DNA of 64,000 nt from Okapia johnstoni (Eukaryota; Chordata; Mammalia; Artiodactyla; Giraffidae). This document shows, in pieces, positions 59,903 through 64,000 of the stretch (within the stretch, counting starts at the first letter, position 1; every line of letters starts with the position of its first letter). The stretch is from NCBI GenBank assembly GCA_024291935.2, contig CM044306.1, forward strand, positions 1,302,001 to 1,366,000, read 5' to 3'. The notes under the pieces were generated by a model. The model was given only the letters and a program-made list of their open reading frames with translations, searched no databases and was not told the DNA's origin. The position numbers and the translations under genes are program-made.

Positions 59903-62092
59903 GTGGGGGGCCGGGGGCCGGGGGGCCGGGGCCGGGGCGGCGGCGCCGGGCACCGCCCTCCTCTCCGGAGCCGCGGGAAGGGGGCGCGGCCGGGGGAGAG
60001 GATCCCGGGGGCGGCCCGGGCGGGGGACGCGGCGGGGCCCCCCACCCGGCCGCCGGCCCCGGCCCCCGCCGGAGGGCAGCGCCCCGGGGTGCAGGCTGGC
60101 CTCTGCCCCGGACCGAGCCAGCCCGCCCAGCCTCGCGCCCCGGGTGGCGGGTGGCCGAGTCACATGGGGTCGGGGCTACTCCCAGCTCCGGGGCCGCGGA
60201 GCTCTGGAACCTTGTGCCCGAGACGCTGGTCAAGGGCGAAGGGTGACAGGCTCCTGGCCCTTTGGGGGCAAGGATGTGAAACTCGAGGGTGTTGTGTTTG
60301 CTGTGCTGCAGTCAGGAAAGAGCGCACCATGCAGTCGGTCTGAAAAAGTTTTAGCATCAGTGGTTTTTCGCCCCAGCGTCACGGTCGGGCAGGATGTGTG
60401 CCTGTCATCACCGAGCACCTTGCACCCTCCTGCTTCTGACTGCGGTAGGGGCAGCGTCTGCTGCTTAAACGGCCTTGTGTGTGGGTACAGAGGGTCCAGG
60501 GCCTAAGACCCTGCAGGCTGGGTCAATGAATCCTTGTTGACTTGGGCCATAGGTTCTGCTGCTGTTCGTGGATATTTTTAAAACTAGAGTTGAGCTTTGT
60601 TCTCAAGTGAAAAACGCACAGGAATTTTAGTTCTGGGCTTTCAAACAAATAGGAGGGGATTTTACTTTTGTCATTTGAGCTGTAATTAGCACTCTTTAGT
60701 GTCCAGCTGTTTTCTACTTTATAAAAGGCATTTTGGCAGAATTGAGATACAGAGCCTGGTTCTTCAGGTGTGTGAAGGTGCTGTCTGTGGCATCTGGGTA
60801 GCAGTTTATCTAGGGGCTGGTGATAGATGTCAAGCCTTTCCAAGCAGCGTTTTTTTTAAGGGGGGGTTTTGTTGAGGAAGTACTTAAGTCACTCTTTGGA
60901 GTCACTTTGTCTTCCCCTCCCAGGATTGAGTGGAGGAAAACTGCTCGGGGTGCGGGGAATGGAGAGGGGGAGCTTTGTGGGGGTGACGATGAGGGAGGGG
61001 CAGGACACCAGGAGCTCAGACCGCAGCCAGCCCTAGGACTTCTGCAGGAAGCTGTAAAGAGGTTGAATTTATCCTTTCTTCAAGTTGAGTACAAAATTAG
61101 TCTAAGGTCTCTCTCAAGGCCCAAGACTCCATGTAGTCAGTCCTTAACCGAAGGTACCTTTGTATCTGATGCAGCTGATTGTAAGGGGTTCTGTTAATGA
61201 GTAGACCAGCTGTTGACTGATAGCCAGGTAAACACCTGACTCTTGTTTAGCGCCAGGTTCCTCTTGTACACTGGCTTCTAACTGTGACCTACCTCGAGCA
61301 CTGATGAGATGATGTCACTAGCCATCTGCAGTTTCTGAGTTGACGTAATCAGAAAATTGACAGCCCGACGGTTTTTTGGTTGTCTAAACAAATGACCTAA
61401 TAGTCACCTGACTGTTAGGAGGGACTAAAAGTAACAGTTTAGTGTTAGAAATAATGGGTTTGAATTAATCTCTGTGAGTTGAAATCTCTGCTTCCACATC
61501 TTTTTTGCAGTTAGTCTTCCTCCTTTTAGGGAAGTCTCACGCCACCCTGAGCCTCACCCGGATTGGAAGCTTGGGAGGGAAGTGTCTGAGCGCTGAGCGT
61601 GGTCCTGGAAGCCGTGGGTTGGGCTGGGCAGGGTGCTCAGGGGCCGAGAGAACACGGGGCGCTGAGTCTCTTCTTGGCATTTCATAGAAGTCTGTCTGAG
61701 CGACTCAGCACCCCGTTTGCGGGTCTTCAGAGCCTGGGCGTCAGGTCATGCAGCGTGGTTCCTTCTTCCTCTGCTGGTCTTGGTTGTCTTACGACTCCCT
61801 TCTGCCCAGGAATTATTTTATTAACTGGAACATGTTAAAATCCTATAGGAGAAGCACTTGTGTTAATTGTGTTTGCTTTTCAAGGTTCTAATTTTATGAC
61901 TGAACAACTGCCAGTTTTTATAGTTTTTCTTTTTACACTCTGAGAAGTTCCTTCGATTTGTTTTGATGTTGGTCTCCATTTTTTGGAGGTGCTGGGCCTC
62001 GAGGACTGAAGAAATTTAAGGAAAGAATACTGGAATCGAATCTCTGAGAATATCTAATGACTCCCATTACACTTTTTTTTTTTTAAACAAAG
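59903..62092 (+). other. GNA13 intron 1
   Basis: A 2,190-bp GT-AG intron. Its first 250 bases belong to the CpG island; the rest is unique and repeat-free as far as I can see. It ends with a T12 tract and AAACAAAG. Confidence 0.9.
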
Positions 62093-62319
62093 GTATGAGG
62101 GTGCTGGTAGATGCCCGAGAGAAACTCCACATTCCTTGGGGGGATAACTCAAACCAGCTCAATGGAGACAAGCTGATGGCATTCGATACCCGGACGCCCT
62201 TGACCGCCCAGGGAATCGTGGAAACGCGAGTTTTCTTACAGTACCTTCCTGCTATAAGAGCATTATGGGCAGACAGTGGCATACAGAATGCCTACGACCG
62301 GCGTCGAGAGTTTCAGCTG
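62093..62319 (+). CDS. GNA13: GNA13 exon 2 (227 bp)
   Basis: After a T-rich tract and AAACAAAG, two bases complete Gly95, then 75 codons run from MRVLVDAREKLHIPWGDNSN to AYDRRREFQL, followed by a GTAAGA donor. This is the alpha-helical domain that closes over the nucleotide. About six residues differ from human as I remember it, all in the surface stretch around residues 115-136; the rest is identical. It ends in phase 0, as expected before the next exon (Gly-Glu-Ser…). Confidence 0.96.
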
Positions 62320-64000
62320 GTAAGAGATTTTTTTTTTAATGTTGTGATTTTATTTTAAAGGCATTTATTAACATCTAATTGTAATACACCTTTTTCACTG
62401 CCTTCCACAATATGATGTGTGTTTCCAAAGTCTCAGCCTCAGAAATGTGGATAGTTTTCTAGATGAGCTTTATAAACTGACCCAGATGAAATCAATGCAG
62501 ATCCCCAGTGGGTTTGGTGAAGCTGTTATATTGAGTAATTAGTTGGTCATTTTTCTTTTTCGAGGGTAAGATCATAATGAGTTTCTCAGGCACTTTCATC
62601 TAATTTTTTCTCCTTTTAAAAGTAATTTCATCTCAGTTATAGCAGCAATATTGATCTTTCTAAAAACTGACCTTTTATTTTTGAATTAAGAGTTCAGTAA
62701 CTTAATTGTTCAGGTATGCTCTTTAGCCTTTAGAGGTATTTATTTCACAATCCGTCAGTATAGAGAGGGTAAAATCCTTAATATTTAACAGTCACTGTGC
62801 TTTTTGTATATTTGCATGCTATGCTTTTTAAAAGCTTCTAAGCACATTTTACAGAATGTTCCTCCTTAAAATAATGTGTTGGTTTTTGTACTTCTCTTTT
62901 TCATGGGAAACACCTAGAATTTATTTTGCATTTATTATTTCAACTTTGTCTTACACAAGACTGTAACAGTTTGTAGCTATTACACAGCATTGAAGAGAGG
63001 GTGGAAAAGAAAGTTCTGATCTAGGTTAAAGGTAAAAAAATAATAATCAAAATAAATTACAAAGCACTTGATAAAAATCTAATTGTGAATGGGTTGATTG
63101 TATCTGGGGTTTTATGCCAAAGACCAGAAAGATCCCAGGAATGATAGCCATCTCTTCTGTATGCAGTTTGGAGGGAGTTTGGAAGTAAAGTAAGTTTTAC
63201 TAACGTGATCAAAATAAAGTGACTGTTAAAAGTAAAACTGCTTAGAAACTTGTTTGATGATACCACAGTGTTAAGACAGTTCACGTATCTGGGTGTGGCT
63301 GCAAAGTGACATGCAGCCAGCGGTCCTTGCTGTTACGGTCTGTACTCAGCAGCAGCCTTGGCTGCCAAAAGTTCTCGAAAAGTGTTCACGATGGCTCTTG
63401 ATAAAGCAGAGACCTGAATCTCTCCTTTGTCTGAAGGATGGCCTTCCTGTGTGTCACACAGCTGAGCACTTGATTGTGTGCTGGCTGGGTTAGTTCTCTT
63501 CTTTGCTGTGTGTATTTTGTTAACGTACGCATTAATAAGCGGCAGAGGCAGTCCTACATTCTTGTTAAAGTTGAGTAGCTGGAAGCATTATATGTTGAAA
63601 ATTATGAATTTGACTTGACAAGCAGCCTCCACCCAGCGGTCAGACTTGGGGTTAATTTTTGGCTTTCACACACCTCTCTTCAGCTTCATTCTCCCTCCCT
63701 GCTGCTGTTAAGTGCGGATTATCCTCCTTTCTTCTAAATTCATTTTCTCAACAAACTCCACATTCGATTCTGCACCTTGTCAGGAGGTTATTCATCCTTC
63801 CAGGTTAGGGGGGAAACGTCTATCTGTAATAGCACACTCTGCGTGTTAGCTCAGGGAGTGACCAGCCTGCCGTCCTGCACGGGCCTCTGTGGGAAGCTCC
63901 GCAAGTCCGTTTAGGTGAAGATGGACCTCCCTGACACTTCTTGCTTTTGAACGTTCACGTCTGACACTCTCATGGTCATCACTATTGAGAAGATACTCCT
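62320..64000 (+). other. GNA13 intron 2 (partial)
   Basis: AT-rich unique sequence from the GTAAGA donor to the window edge. The next exon is not present. Confidence 0.85.

Larger units (their letters stand above)
59620..64000 (+). other. GNA13: GNA13 gene, exons 1-2 and introns (3' part outside window)
   Basis: GNA13 encodes G-alpha-13, a 377-residue G12/13-family subunit that couples receptors to RhoGEFs (p115, LARG, PDZ-RhoGEF) and so to RhoA at the plasma membrane. Two exons join in phase across a 2,190-bp GT-AG intron and give residues 1-170. The remaining exons, with switch regions, NKxD box and C-terminal receptor contact, should follow base 64000. The gene is transcribed away from RGS9. 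The last 1.7 kb of the window is intron 2, in which I see no further exon. Confidence 0.96.

Noticed and set aside
59101..60246. 381-codon frame across GNA13 exon 1 treated as one protein
   Set aside because: Only 59620-59902 is the conserved exon; the frame then runs through a GT donor into intron 1.

Overview
This is ordinary nuclear DNA from a ruminant, almost certainly a bovid. It carries an RTE-type BovB LINE, many Bov-tA, Bov-A2 and CHR-type tRNA-derived SINEs, cetartiodactyl L1 3' ends, spliced genes with GT/AG introns, and CpG islands. I see no bacterial, phage or CRISPR content. I cannot name the species from sequence alone.

Two protein genes are recognisable, placed head to head. 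On the minus strand, about 9.4 to 28 kb (or 38.3 kb), lies the 5' half of RGS9, the R7-family RGS protein that speeds GTP hydrolysis on transducin in photoreceptors and on Gi/o proteins in striatum. I place exons 1, 2, 3, 4, 5, 6, 8 and 9 to the base. They encode the N-terminus, the DEP domain and most of the R7-homology (DHEX) region, about residues 1-215. The GGL and RGS domains lie beyond the left edge. On the plus strand from 59.6 kb lies GNA13 (G-alpha-13). Exons 1 and 2 are present, covering the palmitoylated N-terminus, the P-loop and part of the helical domain; the rest lies beyond the right edge. About 21 kb (from exon 1 copy B) or 32 kb (from copy A) separates the two start codons.

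The most interesting structure is a duplicated RGS9 first exon. A block of about 0.4 kb, holding the CpG-rich promoter with a CCAAT box, the start codon, all 57 coding bases and the GT donor, occurs at 27.85-28.26 kb and again at 38.14-38.60 kb in the same orientation. The copies differ at roughly a dozen bases, yet both keep the same 19 codons and the donor. Between them sit an orphan CpG island (33.4-34.5 kb) with a 15-bp-period array of ETS-type sites, then a 1.2-kb minisatellite. Other oddities are an apparently missing RGS9 exon 7, a GC-AG intron after exon 4, and an exon 2 that looks more diverged than its neighbours.

Layout: 1-9.4 kb, RGS9 intron with a minisatellite and a CA microsatellite; 9.4-23.7 kb, RGS9 exons 9 to 2, with a 2.4-kb BovB in intron 2; 23.7-38.3 kb, intron 1 or upstream region with both exon-1 copies; 38.6-58.9 kb, intergenic DNA with nested LINE/SINE stacks and a very C-rich repeat at 47.1-47.8 kb; 58.9-60.2 kb, GNA13 CpG-island promoter and exon 1; 62.1-62.3 kb, GNA13 exon 2; then intron to the end.
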